Shown here piece by piece: positions 8,532 through 16,806 of a stretch of DNA of 64,000 nt (positions within the stretch are counted from its first letter, which is position 1; each line of letters starts with the position of its first letter). Source of the stretch: Verrucomicrobiota bacterium (GTDB taxonomy: Bacteria > Verrucomicrobiota > Verrucomicrobiia > Opitutales > UBA953); assembly GCA_030830965.1 (NCBI GenBank), contig JAURLX010000019.1, positions 1-64,000 of the forward strand, in the 5' to 3' direction. Position numbers and translations under genes: made by a program. The notes beneath the pieces were generated by a model. The model had not been told where the DNA came from. It did not search any database and worked only from the letters and a program-made list of their open reading frames with translations.

Positions 8532-9116
8532 TTAGCGCTGCTCGCCGCGGGGCGGCTGCGGGCGGGGCGGCTGCGGGCGGCGGTTGTCGCCTTCGCCGTC
8601 ACGGGGGCCGACGCGGGGCTGGTCGCCGTCACGGGGGCCGACCTTGGGACGGTCGCCGTCACGTTCACGGGGTTCGCCGGGGCGGTCGCCGTCGGGGCGA
8701 CGATTGTCAGGCTGCATGCGCCGGCGCATCTCCTCCTGGAACTTGCGCATCTTTTCGAGCAGGGGCTTCACTTCAGGGTCGGCCGCAATGGCGGCCCTCT
8801 CGACGGCCTCACGCTCGGCGCGCATGGCCTTCTCCATCTTCTCGCGGAGCTCCTTGAGGTCCTCGCGGGCCTCCTTCACATCGGGATCCTCATTGGCCTT
8901 CTGCATCGCCGCCTGGAGTCGGCGCTGCTCTTCGGGGGTGAGGGGCGGGCGGGGCTGTTCCGGGCGACGATCGTCATTGCGGAAATCTCCGCGGGGCTCG
9001 GGTCGGCGGCGGTTGTCGACTCCGGGCTGGTCGCCTTCCCGGGGGATGGATCGGCGAGGTTCATCTGCGGCAAGGACAGCCAAGGGGAGCAGGAGGATCA
9101 GGAGGTGTCGGGGCAT
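8532..9116 (-). CDS. Secreted Arg/Pro/Asp-rich protein with central coiled coil and 10-residue repeats
   Basis: A 194-residue protein of no recognised family. A clear signal peptide occupies about residues 1-16 (MPRHLLILLLPLAVLA). It is followed by an Arg/Pro/Asp-rich stretch, a highly charged helical segment of likely coiled coil (about residues 60-138), and a low-complexity tail. The tail repeats a DGD-x-P-x-VGPR unit of 10 residues, encoded by 30-bp DNA repeats at 8591-8680. It is probably periplasmic or surface-associated. The high arginine content suggests binding of an acidic polymer, which is only inference. It is divergent from the sialate esterase gene. Confidence 0.65.
   Translation of the reverse strand: MPRHLLILLLPLAVLAADEPRRSIPREGDQPGVDNRRRPEPRGDFRNDDRRPEQPRPPLTPEEQRRLQAAMQKANEDPDVKEAREDLKELREKMEKAMRAEREAVERAAIAADPEVKPLLEKMRKFQEEMRRRMQPDNRRPDGDRPGEPRERDGDRPKVGPRDGDQPRVGPRDGEGDNRRPQPPRPQPPRGEQR
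8591..8680. repeat. 30-bp in-frame tandem repeats, about three units
   Basis: Units begin at 8591, 8621 and 8651 and share a core reading tcgccgtcacgggggccga or a variant of it. The third unit is diverged. The period is a multiple of three and encodes the DGD-x-P-x-VGPR repeats of the protein at 8532-9116. Confidence 0.75.
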
Positions 9117-9315
9117 GGTATGAATGTAACCCCCGTCTTAAGGGGTAGTTTCGGATTATTCCCTGATGAACGGGGGTGGCGATGGCGTGGGAAACCCTAA
9201 GCCTGCTGCCCGTGGCTTCTTGGGCAGGCCGTGCGCCGTGACGCAGGCGTCCGTCGCGCGGGCCCGATAGAAAAGTCTGGAGCGGCCGCCCGGGGGAGGA
9301 TGATATGACCGCATC

Positions 9316-10800
9316 ATGCCCCGATTGACCCCGCTCCTCCTGGCGCTGGCCGCCTTCGCCTCTGCCGCCGAACTCAAGGTGAACCGACTGTTCTCCGACC
9401 ATGCCGTCCTCCAGGCCGGCGAGTCGGCCGTCTATGGCAAAGCCCGTCCCGGGGCCAAGGTCACCGTCACCCTCGGGGACGTCAGCGCCGAGGCCGTGGC
9501 GGGAACCGACGGCGTCTTCCGCACTTCGCTCAAGGGCCTCAAGCCGACCGAGCAGGGCGCCGAGCTCGTCATCGCTTCCGGCGACGAGAAGGTCGTGGCC
9601 CAGGATGTCATCGTCGGCGAAGTCTGGGTCGGCTCCGGTCAGTCCAACATGGACTGGGTCGTCAACGCCACGCACGACCTCAAGGATGCCGTCAGCCGCC
9701 CCGCGGACGCCGGCATCCGCATGTTCACCGTGGCTCGCGTGCCTTCGGCCGAGCCGGTCGAGGATGTCAAGGGCGGCGCCTGGACGCTCGCCGACCCCAA
9801 GTCCATCCCTGGCTTCTCCGCCTCCGCCTTCTATTTCGGACGTGAGCTGCGCGCCAACATCAAGCAGCCTGTCGGACTCATCGTCTCCTCCATCGGCGGC
9901 ACCCGCGCCGAGGCCTGGGGCCCCAAGGGCATGTATGCCGCCGACCCCGAGGCGAGGGACTTCGACGCCAGGGAGGCGGCCGGCATCAAGGCCCGCGCCG
10001 AGAACCTCAAGAAGCTGCAGGAGCGCATCGCCAAGGAGAAGGACCCCAAGGCCCTCGCCAAGATGAAGCAGGACGCCGGCCGCCTCGGTCCCGTGTGGAG
10101 CAACGGTCCGCACATGAACTGGAACGGCATGGTCCACCCCTGGATCGGCCACAGCTTCCGCGGCGTCATCTGGTATCAGGGCGAGTCCAACGCCGGAGCT
10201 CCGGAGGCCTACCGGTGGGTGCTCGGCTCCGTGATCAAGTCTTGGCACAAGGCCTGGGGGCGCGAGTTCCCCTTCATCATTGTGCAGCTGCCCCGCTTCA
10301 TGGCCCGCAAGCCCGACGCCGTCGAAGACGGTGGCTGGCCCCGTATCCGTGAGTCCATGGAATGGATCGCGGACAACGTGCCGGGCGCGATGATGTCCGT
10401 TAACATCGACCTCGGGGAGGAGAAGGACATCCATCCCAAGGACAAGCTGCCCGTCGGCGAGCGTCTGGCCGCCGTCGCCCTTCAGCGCGTGTACAAGGCC
10501 CGCGAAGTCGGCGAAGCCCCCCGGGTCGTCCGCGCCGAGCGCGCTGGCGATGCCTGGAAGCTGACCTACGACCGCCCCGTCGCCATCCGCGGCGAAGGCA
10601 AGGGCTTCGGCCTGCTGAAGTCGGACGGCCAGTGGGCGCATGCCGCGGCCAAGGCCGACGGCAAGGTCGTGACCGTCTCCGCCGCCGGCGTGACCGAACC
10701 CAAGGAGGTCCGTTACGCCTGGGCCAACTTCCCCGAGGTGTGCGTCTATTCTGCCGGCAAGGATGGCCTCCCCGCCGGCCCCTGGCGGAGTTCCAAGTGA
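9316..10800 (+). CDS. Sialate O-acetylesterase-family secreted esterase
   Basis: A 494-residue protein with a signal peptide (about residues 1-18). The SASA-type esterase core carries GSGQSNMDW (about 107-114), with Ser110 the likely nucleophile, and an IWYQGESNAG block. A DIHPKDK motif further on carries the catalytic His. Family enzymes remove O-acetyl groups from sialic acids or from plant and algal polysaccharides such as xylan. In a sulfatase-bearing island, polysaccharide deacetylation is the more likely role. The stop overlaps the GTG start of the following SGNH-type gene (GTGA), indicating translational coupling. Confidence 0.88.
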   Translation: MPRLTPLLLALAAFASAAELKVNRLFSDHAVLQAGESAVYGKARPGAKVTVTLGDVSAEAVAGTDGVFRTSLKGLKPTEQGAELVIASGDEKVVAQDVIVGEVWVGSGQSNMDWVVNATHDLKDAVSRPADAGIRMFTVARVPSAEPVEDVKGGAWTLADPKSIPGFSASAFYFGRELRANIKQPVGLIVSSIGGTRAEAWGPKGMYAADPEARDFDAREAAGIKARAENLKKLQERIAKEKDPKALAKMKQDAGRLGPVWSNGPHMNWNGMVHPWIGHSFRGVIWYQGESNAGAPEAYRWVLGSVIKSWHKAWGREFPFIIVQLPRFMARKPDAVEDGGWPRIRESMEWIADNVPGAMMSVNIDLGEEKDIHPKDKLPVGERLAAVALQRVYKAREVGEAPRVVRAERAGDAWKLTYDRPVAIRGEGKGFGLLKSDGQWAHAAAKADGKVVTVSAAGVTEPKEVRYAWANFPEVCVYSAGKDGLPAGPWRSSK

Positions 10801-11648
10801 GCCGCCCGCGGTTGGCCTTCCTCTGGGCCTTTCTGGCCTCGGCGCTCTTCGCCGCGCCCGAGACCCCGGGCCTGCGCGTGGCCATCGCGGGACACAGTTT
10901 CCATGTCTGGACGGGCCCCGTCGTCGAGGAGCTCGCCAAGGCGGCCGGCATCGAAGGCCACCGGACGGTCGCCTCCTCCTTTATCGGCGGATCGCGCACC
11001 ACGCAGCACTGGGACCTGCCCGATGAACGCAACAAGGTGAAGGCCGTGCTGAACGGGGGCGGTGCGGACGTGCTCACCCTGTCGCCCACCCTCGTGCCTG
11101 ACGACGCCATCCTGAAGTTCGCCCAGCTCGGACTCGCCAAAAACGCCGGCATCAAGGTGACCGTCCAGCAGAGCTGGATCCCCTACGACGACCTGACCTT
11201 CTGGGTCGCGCGCAAGCGACCCGCCTCCGTCGACCGAGATTCCAGGACTCCGGACCAGCTGCGGGCTGCGCACGCCGACTATTTCAAGCTCGTGGATGCG
11301 GAGGTCCGGTCCGTGAACGCCAAGCTCGGCAAGGATGTCGTCCGGCTCGTGCCCGCCGGCTCGGCGGTGCTCGTCCTGCGGGAGAAAGTCGCGAAGGGCG
11401 AGGTGCCCGGCGTCGCCAAGCAGTCTCAACTCTTCAGCGACCCGCTCGGTCATCCCACCGAACCCATCAGGGCCCTGAACTCCTACTGTCATTTCGCGGT
11501 CATCTACGGGCGAAGCCCCGTCGGTCTTCCCGTACCGAAGGGGCTGCAGCGTGCGTCCGAGGCTCCGCGTCTCAACGCCCTGCTGCAGCAGATCGCCTGG
11601 GAGGCCGTGCAGTCGCATCCGCTGGCGGGCATCCCGCGGCAGAAGTGA
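10797..11648 (+). CDS. Secreted SGNH-hydrolase-like protein
   Basis: I chose the GTG at 10797 because it overlaps the preceding stop as GTGA and places a signal peptide (MSRPRLAFLWAFLASALFA) at the N-terminus, giving 283 residues. The mature part begins with an IAGHSFH block that replaces the usual GDS. Later a DPLGHPTEP stretch could supply the Asp/His of an SGNH fold. Related proteins in PVC genomes are annotated as SGNH/GDSL-like hydrolases of unknown substrate. The replacement of the GDS block makes catalysis uncertain. Coupling to the sialate esterase gene suggests a joint role in glycan deacylation. Confidence 0.6.
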   Translation: MSRPRLAFLWAFLASALFAAPETPGLRVAIAGHSFHVWTGPVVEELAKAAGIEGHRTVASSFIGGSRTTQHWDLPDERNKVKAVLNGGGADVLTLSPTLVPDDAILKFAQLGLAKNAGIKVTVQQSWIPYDDLTFWVARKRPASVDRDSRTPDQLRAAHADYFKLVDAEVRSVNAKLGKDVVRLVPAGSAVLVLREKVAKGEVPGVAKQSQLFSDPLGHPTEPIRALNSYCHFAVIYGRSPVGLPVPKGLQRASEAPRLNALLQQIAWEAVQSHPLAGIPRQK

Positions 11649-11658
11649 CCCGGGGCCC

Positions 11659-12384
11659 ATGCGCAGGGCCGTCTGCATCGTCAATGTGGCCCGGGAGGGC
11701 GCTGGCCTGCTGGGGGACCTCGCGGAGGACGCAGGGCTGTCTCTGATCCAGGTCGAGTCCTGGAAAGGCGAGCGCTGGCCCGAGGACCTCGGGGTGGACG
11801 ACCTTCTGTTGGTCATGGGCGGGCCCATGGGCGTGGCGGATATCGGCCGGCCGGGATTCGAATGGCTTGGCGAGGTCGCGGAGCTCCTGCGCTTCAGGCT
11901 CTCGGCCGATCAGCCGTGCATCGGCGTCTGTCTCGGCATGCAGCTGCTGGCGCATGCCGCCGGCGCTGCGGTCGCGCCGATGAGAGACGCCGCAGGTCAT
12001 CCTGTCCGTGAGGTCGGCTGGGGCCCGGTCGAACTTGTCGGAACTTCGCCCATCCTGGCCGGACTCCCGCGGTCGATGGACGTCCTTCACTGGCACGGAG
12101 ACGCCTGCGCCCTGCCGGAAGGTGCGCAGCTCCTGGCTTCCACCTCGGTTTGTCCTGTGCAGATGTTTTCGCTCGGACGGTCCGTCGGCATGCAGTTCCA
12201 TCCCGAGGTGGACGGAGCCACCGCCTGCATCTGGGCCGCGGAGGACGCCGCGTTCGTGCGAGGTGCGAACGGCGACGACGGCGTGCAGGCCCTGCAGTCC
12301 GCCTCGCCGGCGGCGGCCGCCCGCACCCTCGCGACCAGACGACGCATGCTGGCCGGCATCCTGCGGTCCGTCCTGCGTCCCTGA
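11659..12384 (+). CDS. Class I glutamine amidotransferase-like protein
   Basis: I chose the ATG at 11659 (241 residues, MRRAVCIVNV); longer frames run back into the SGNH-like gene. The triad of class I glutaminase domains is visible: Cys91 in GVCLGMQLL, and His180 with Glu182 in QFHPEVD. A LLVMGGPMGV block near 50-59 is also typical. Free-standing proteins of this type resemble the GMP-synthase glutaminase domain. Some hydrolyse gamma-glutamyl bonds or act in amine catabolism. No synthetase partner is adjacent, so the substrate is unknown. No signal peptide. Confidence 0.78.
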   Translation: MRRAVCIVNVAREGAGLLGDLAEDAGLSLIQVESWKGERWPEDLGVDDLLLVMGGPMGVADIGRPGFEWLGEVAELLRFRLSADQPCIGVCLGMQLLAHAAGAAVAPMRDAAGHPVREVGWGPVELVGTSPILAGLPRSMDVLHWHGDACALPEGAQLLASTSVCPVQMFSLGRSVGMQFHPEVDGATACIWAAEDAAFVRGANGDDGVQALQSASPAAAARTLATRRRMLAGILRSVLRP

Positions 12385-12429
12385 GGGCTTGAAGAGAGTC
12401 CGGAGGCGGGTGAGCATGATGCAACCCCG

Positions 12430-13242
12430 ATGAACCTCCGCGTCCTTGCCCTCGTCCTGCTGCTCGCCCCCCTGGCTTGCCTCGCCCAGGTGGCGAAGGG
12501 CGAGCCTACCGACGCCAAGGAGGCGGCCGCCAAGAAGGCGGCCCAGGACGCCTTGGTCGACGCCCGCTACGAGGCCTGGCTTGCCAAGCTGTCGCCCGAG
12601 GCGCTCGCCTGGGAGAAGGTCCTGCAGTCTCAGCTTGGCGGTTTCTACCTGCCCTTGCACAAGCGCGACAAGATCGCCGGCAAGTCGAACGCCTGGGACT
12701 TCGTAAAGGACGACCCCAAGCTCCCGCGCGTCCTGCTCATCGGCGACTCCGTCTCGCGTGGCTACACCCAGCCCGCCCGCAAGGCCCTGGCCGGCAAGGC
12801 CAATGTCCATCGCGCCCCCGCCAACTGCGGGCCCACCGCCTCCGGGCTCAAGAACCTCGAGGTCTGGCTCGGCGAAGGGAAGTGGGACGTCATCCATTTC
12901 AACTTCGGCATCCACGATCGGGCCACCCCGATCGCCGACTACCGTAAGCGCCTCGAGGAGATCGTCGTGCGCCTGAAGAAGACCGGCGCCCGGCTCGTCT
13001 GGGCCAGCACCACGCCCATTCCGGACAACCCTGCGCAGAAGCAGACCGCCGACTCGATCGTCGAACGCAACAAGGTCGCCGCCGAGGTGATGGCCGCGCA
13101 CGGCGTGTCCGTGAACGACCTCTTTGGCGCGATGACTCCGCGCCTCGCCGAGTTTCAGCCGCCGTTGGACGTCCATTTCAAGGCCGCGGGCTACGACTTC
13201 CTCGGGGCCAAGGTGGCCGAGGCCGTGTTGGCCGCGAAGTGA
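12430..13242 (+). CDS. Secreted SGNH/GDSL hydrolase
   Basis: A 270-residue protein with a signal peptide (about residues 1-19). After a helical stretch of about 75 residues the SGNH fold begins. GDSVSRG near 105-111 holds the catalytic Ser, GIHD serves as block III, and DVHFKAAG near the C-terminus supplies Asp and His. Such enzymes are esterases, often acting on acetylated sugars. The sulfatase gene follows on the same strand after about 80 bases. Confidence 0.8.
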   Translation: MNLRVLALVLLLAPLACLAQVAKGEPTDAKEAAAKKAAQDALVDARYEAWLAKLSPEALAWEKVLQSQLGGFYLPLHKRDKIAGKSNAWDFVKDDPKLPRVLLIGDSVSRGYTQPARKALAGKANVHRAPANCGPTASGLKNLEVWLGEGKWDVIHFNFGIHDRATPIADYRKRLEEIVVRLKKTGARLVWASTTPIPDNPAQKQTADSIVERNKVAAEVMAAHGVSVNDLFGAMTPRLAEFQPPLDVHFKAAGYDFLGAKVAEAVLAAK

Positions 13243-13321
13243 TTAGCCGCGCCGCGACGGAACACGCCTGCCGCGGCCGATAGGCGTTGCCCCGGAGCGC
13301 GCGACGAGGCATCAATGCCGC

Positions 13322-14650
13322 ATGAGACTCGCCCCGGTCTTGTTCGGCCTTCTCGCCTGTTTGGCGGCCCTGCTGTCTGCCGCCGAACGCAGGCCCAACG
13401 TCGTCCTCATCCTGGTCGACGACTTCGGCTACGAGTGCGTCACGGCCGACGGCGGCCAGAGCTACCAGACCCCGGTGCTGGACCGCATGAGCCGCGAAGG
13501 GGTGCGTTTCGCCCGCTGCCATGTCCAGCCGCTATGCACCCCGACCCGCGCGGCCCTCATGACCGGCGTGGACAATTTCCGGAACTACACCCGCTTCGGC
13601 AACCTCGACCCTTCCCAGCGCACCTTCGCCAATCTCTTCCGCGGGGCGGGGTACGCCACCGCCGTGGTCGGCAAGTGGCAACTTGAAGGCGGGGCCGACG
13701 GCGTCAGGGCCTTCGGATTCGATGAGCACTGCCTCTGGCAGCTGGATCGACGTCCCAGTCGCTACCGGAACCCCGGCCTCGAGGTGAACGGACGTCATGT
13801 CGACTACGTGAAGGGCGAATACGGGCCGGATATGCTGAGCGACTACGCCGTCGACTTTATCGGCCGGATGAAGAACCGGCCTTTCATGCTCTACTACCCG
13901 ATGGTGCTGACCCACGACCCCTTCGAGCCGACGCCCGTTTCCCCCGGCTACGGCGGCGCGGGCGGGGACAAGCAGGCGAACTTCCGGGACATGGTCGCCT
14001 ACGCCGACAGGGTCATCGGGAAGGTCCTCGCCGCGCTGGACGCCGCCGGCGTCCGGGACGACACCCTCGTGATGGTCGTTGGCGACAACGGGACCGGCCG
14101 CCCGATCGTGTCGAAGTTCGAGGGTCGCGACTACCCTGGAGGGAAGGGCGGACGCACCGTCTCAGGCTCGCAAGTCCCCCTGCTCGTGCAGTGGCCCGGC
14201 CGTGCCGTCGCCGGGCGTGTCAGCGAAGGCCTTGTCTCGGCGGTGGACTTCCTGCCCACCCTCGCGGAGGCCTGCGGCATCGAGCAGACGGGAGGTCCCT
14301 CCGTCGACGGAGTCAGCTTCCTGGGCGAGGTGACCGGGAAGGGCCGCACGCCGCGGACCGCCATTCACTCATGGTATTCGCGCGAAGGCGGGACTCGGCC
14401 ATCGCACCAGTCCGTCCTGGACGGACGGCACAAGCTCTATGCCGACGGATCCTTCTACGATGTCGTGACCGATCCTGAAGAGAGATCCCCGATCGCGGCC
14501 TCCGCCCAGACCGAGACGCAGGCGCGGGCGCGGACCGCCCTGGCCGCCGAGCTCGCCAAGTTCAGCGGCGACCGGCCGGCGTGGACGCTGGCCAAGGCGG
14601 GTCCTGGGGCCGCGGGGTCCGCCAGACCTGGCAAGAAGAAGGCCCGGTGA
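13322..14650 (+). CDS. Secreted type I sulfatase (arylsulfatase family)
   Basis: A 442-residue protein with a signal peptide (about residues 1-20). The metal-binding LILVDDFGY and the formylglycine motif CTPTRAALMTG (Cys72) identify a Cys-type, class I sulfatase. A GDNG motif further on matches the second metal-binding site. It would remove sulfate esters from polysaccharides in the periplasm or outside. Activity requires oxidation of Cys72 by a maturase; no maturase gene is in this window. The Lys/Arg-rich C-terminus is unremarkable. Confidence 0.9.
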   Translation: MRLAPVLFGLLACLAALLSAAERRPNVVLILVDDFGYECVTADGGQSYQTPVLDRMSREGVRFARCHVQPLCTPTRAALMTGVDNFRNYTRFGNLDPSQRTFANLFRGAGYATAVVGKWQLEGGADGVRAFGFDEHCLWQLDRRPSRYRNPGLEVNGRHVDYVKGEYGPDMLSDYAVDFIGRMKNRPFMLYYPMVLTHDPFEPTPVSPGYGGAGGDKQANFRDMVAYADRVIGKVLAALDAAGVRDDTLVMVVGDNGTGRPIVSKFEGRDYPGGKGGRTVSGSQVPLLVQWPGRAVAGRVSEGLVSAVDFLPTLAEACGIEQTGGPSVDGVSFLGEVTGKGRTPRTAIHSWYSREGGTRPSHQSVLDGRHKLYADGSFYDVVTDPEERSPIAASAQTETQARARTALAAELAKFSGDRPAWTLAKAGPGAAGSARPGKKKAR

Positions 14651-14658
14651 CCTGCGCC

Positions 14659-15510
14659 TCAGTTGAGCCCGAGACCCGTCTCCTTCGCGAAGGCACGACG
14701 GAACGGGCCGATGAAACGGCCGTCCGGGGTGCTGTCCACGATGGCGAACGTGACCGAGCTGAAGGCGCCTTTGAAATCCTCCGTGAGCGCTCGATGGAAG
14801 AGACCTGCGATCAGGTTGCCGTCGTTGCCGAAGGCCCCGCAACCCCACGCGCCGAGCACCAGCGAGTCGTGTCCGTGGCATTGGGCGACGGAGAGCACCT
14901 TGCGGATCCGCGCCTCCATCACCGGAGCGATCTTCGGCTGATCAAGCCTTGGCACCTCCGTCGCCAGACAGGCCGCCGAAGTGATGATGCTGAGCGGCCA
15001 GGGGTCCGGGATCATGGCGTGATCATCGCCGCGGAACACCGGCACGTCCGGTGAATAGGACATCGCGTCCGTGTAGAGCGGGTCGTCGAGGGCGTGATGC
15101 AGCGCGTACATCGGCGACGAGACCAGGCATGCGTGCAGCGAGGAGGAGCGGCATAGGTACTCCTCCTGGGCGCGGGCGCCGCTGAGGAAGCCGCCGCCAG
15201 GCGAGGTCGCCGACGCGAAATTGAGCGCCGCCGGGGCCAGCCCCCGGGCCCGATGGCGGCGGGCGGCAGACAGCGTCGTCTCGTTGGTCACCTCGAACTC
15301 CGTGGCCGCGACGCCCGGACGGGGTTCCGCGTGGACGTGGCCGGGCGGGTAGTGCACCGTGCGCTCTACCGCCTGCCTGATCTCCGCGTCGATGATGACC
15401 TCGGTCCCGCCCTGGGGCAGCGCGTAGCGCCCGTGGCGGGCGACATGCACCGCCTCCTCGCCGAGCCTACGGGCGAGTTCCCTGGGGATCCTGACTTCGA
15501 AGGCGGACAT
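14659..15510 (-). CDS. TIGR02452-type microbial poly(ADP-ribose) glycohydrolase (macrodomain)
   Basis: A 283-residue cytoplasmic protein. The motif GGGFLSGARAQEE at about residues 105-117 is exactly the PARG signature, GGG followed by 6-8 residues and QEE. It is preceded by LNFASATSP. An LGAWGCGAFGN block near the C-terminus is the usual macrodomain loop of this family. The expected role is hydrolysis of ADP-ribose polymers or removal of ADP-ribose from proteins or nucleic acids. The gene converges on the sulfatase gene (8 bases between stops) and is divergent from the HDAC-like gene at 15601. Confidence 0.85.
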   Translation of the reverse strand: MSAFEVRIPRELARRLGEEAVHVARHGRYALPQGGTEVIIDAEIRQAVERTVHYPPGHVHAEPRPGVAATEFEVTNETTLSAARRHRARGLAPAALNFASATSPGGGFLSGARAQEEYLCRSSSLHACLVSSPMYALHHALDDPLYTDAMSYSPDVPVFRGDDHAMIPDPWPLSIITSAACLATEVPRLDQPKIAPVMEARIRKVLSVAQCHGHDSLVLGAWGCGAFGNDGNLIAGLFHRALTEDFKGAFSSVTFAIVDSTPDGRFIGPFRRAFAKETGLGLN

Positions 15511-15600
15511 CCCGTCATCCTACCCGGGGTCCGGAATGCCGCAACGTCTATGACAGGGGCCTACGTTGCCATCGCTGCGTGCCCGGGCATAAGAATTCTC

Positions 15601-16479
15601 ATGAAATCATCTTCCGCCCCTCGCCCCCTGCGCATCCACTATTCGGAGGCCTTCTGTCTGCCCAGCGGCCCTGAGACCGTGACGAAGTCCCGGCTCGTGG
15701 CCCAGGCTGTCCGCCGCCATCTGCCCTCCGTCGAGATCGTCGCACCCGCGCCCGCCACCAAGGAGGAGCTCCTGGCCGTGCATGAAGCCTCTTACCTCGA
15801 GAAAGTCTTCGGCGCGGACGGCGGCAGCACCGCGTTGGGAGAGTGGTCCGAGCCCCTGCTGGCGAGCATCCTGGCCACCACCGGCGGCGTGCGTGACGCC
15901 GTGGACGAGGCCCTCCGGTCCGGGCGTTCCGGCAGCCTGTCCAGCGGGCTCCATCATGCCGGCCGAAGCTACGGCACGGGCTACTGCACCCTCAACGGGC
16001 TCGCTTTGGCCGTCGTGCGCGCATTGGAGCGTGTGCCGTCCGTCGGCGTGCTGGACTTGGACGCCCATTGCGGCGGCGGCACCGCGGACATCCTGGCCCA
16101 AGACCCGAGGGTCCGGCTCGTGGACGTCAGCGTCTCCTCCTTCGACCAGTGGACCCCGTCCGATCCGCGCCGCCACCACCTGCGGATCGTCAAGCGCCCC
16201 GACCAGTACCTCGAGGCCGTAGACGAAGCCTTGGGCCGGCTGGAAGGGGTCTCCTTCCTCATCTACAACGCAGGCATGGACGCTCATGGCGAAGCAGGCG
16301 GGCTCGAAGGCGTCGACACTGCGATCATCCGGGAACGGGAGCGACGCGTCGTCGCCTGGGCCGAGTCGCGTCACGTCCCGGTCATCTTCGCCCTCGCCGG
16401 CGGCTACCGTTGGGCCGGACTCACCTTGGAGCAGGTGGCCGACCTCCACCTTGAGACCGTGAAGGCCTTCGCCGCCTGA
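15601..16479 (+). CDS. Histone-deacetylase-fold deacetylase (HDAC/AcuC/APAH superfamily)
   Basis: I chose the ATG at 15601 (292 residues); the frame extends upstream but overlaps the PARG gene antisense. Family motifs are present. GLHHAGRSYGTGYC (His118, His119) is the charge-relay region. LDLDAHCGGG supplies Asp154 and His156, and NAGMD supplies Asp227, giving the zinc site. LAGGY (Tyr269) is the catalytic tyrosine. The usual HHGDG is replaced by HCGGG, seen in divergent bacterial members. Substrates of bacterial members include acetyl-lysine, acetylpolyamines and other amides; which applies here is unknown. Cytoplasmic. Confidence 0.85.
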   Translation: MKSSSAPRPLRIHYSEAFCLPSGPETVTKSRLVAQAVRRHLPSVEIVAPAPATKEELLAVHEASYLEKVFGADGGSTALGEWSEPLLASILATTGGVRDAVDEALRSGRSGSLSSGLHHAGRSYGTGYCTLNGLALAVVRALERVPSVGVLDLDAHCGGGTADILAQDPRVRLVDVSVSSFDQWTPSDPRRHHLRIVKRPDQYLEAVDEALGRLEGVSFLIYNAGMDAHGEAGGLEGVDTAIIRERERRVVAWAESRHVPVIFALAGGYRWAGLTLEQVADLHLETVKAFAA

Positions 16480-16481
16480 GC

Positions 16482-16802
16482 TCAGGCGGGCGGAACCTCG
16501 AGGGCCTTCAGTCGGTGCGAGCCCTGACCGTCCGGAATGACCAGGAAAAGCGCGCAGGACTGCGTCTGGGCCAGTGCGATCATCCTGGGCCAGTGCGTCT
16601 CCTCGATGCCGGCGATGATGAAGACCGCCCCGTCGGGCGTCCCTTCGATCGTGACCCCCTTGTGCGTCAGCGAGAATTCCGCCGCAAACCAGCGGCCCAG
16701 CTGCTTGGCCAGCATGCGCAGGTCGGAGACGCCCGGTTCGACCTTGGAGGCGTCGACCAGGGCCGCGAGCGGGAACGCGAACGTATGAAACCTTCCTTCC
16801 AT
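16482..16802 (-). CDS. Small conserved-looking hypothetical protein downstream of purA
   Basis: A 106-residue protein without recognised motifs. It has alternating strand and helix predictions, no signal peptide and no membrane segment. It starts 4 bases after the stop of the purA-like gene on the same strand, so the two are probably cotranslated. Its stop lies 2 bases from that of the HDAC-like gene. Confidence 0.6.
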   Translation of the reverse strand: MEGRFHTFAFPLAALVDASKVEPGVSDLRMLAKQLGRWFAAEFSLTHKGVTIEGTPDGAVFIIAGIEETHWPRMIALAQTQSCALFLVIPDGQGSHRLKALEVPPA

Positions 16803-16806
16803 GCCC

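Noticed and set aside
8423-8668. 82-residue N-terminal extension of the isomerase
   Set aside because: It is low-complexity and overlaps the gene at 8532-9116 and a hairpin. The TIM barrel starts naturally at 8422.
8591-8680. Short CRISPR-like array
   Set aside because: The units are contiguous with no spacers, and they encode in-frame protein repeats.
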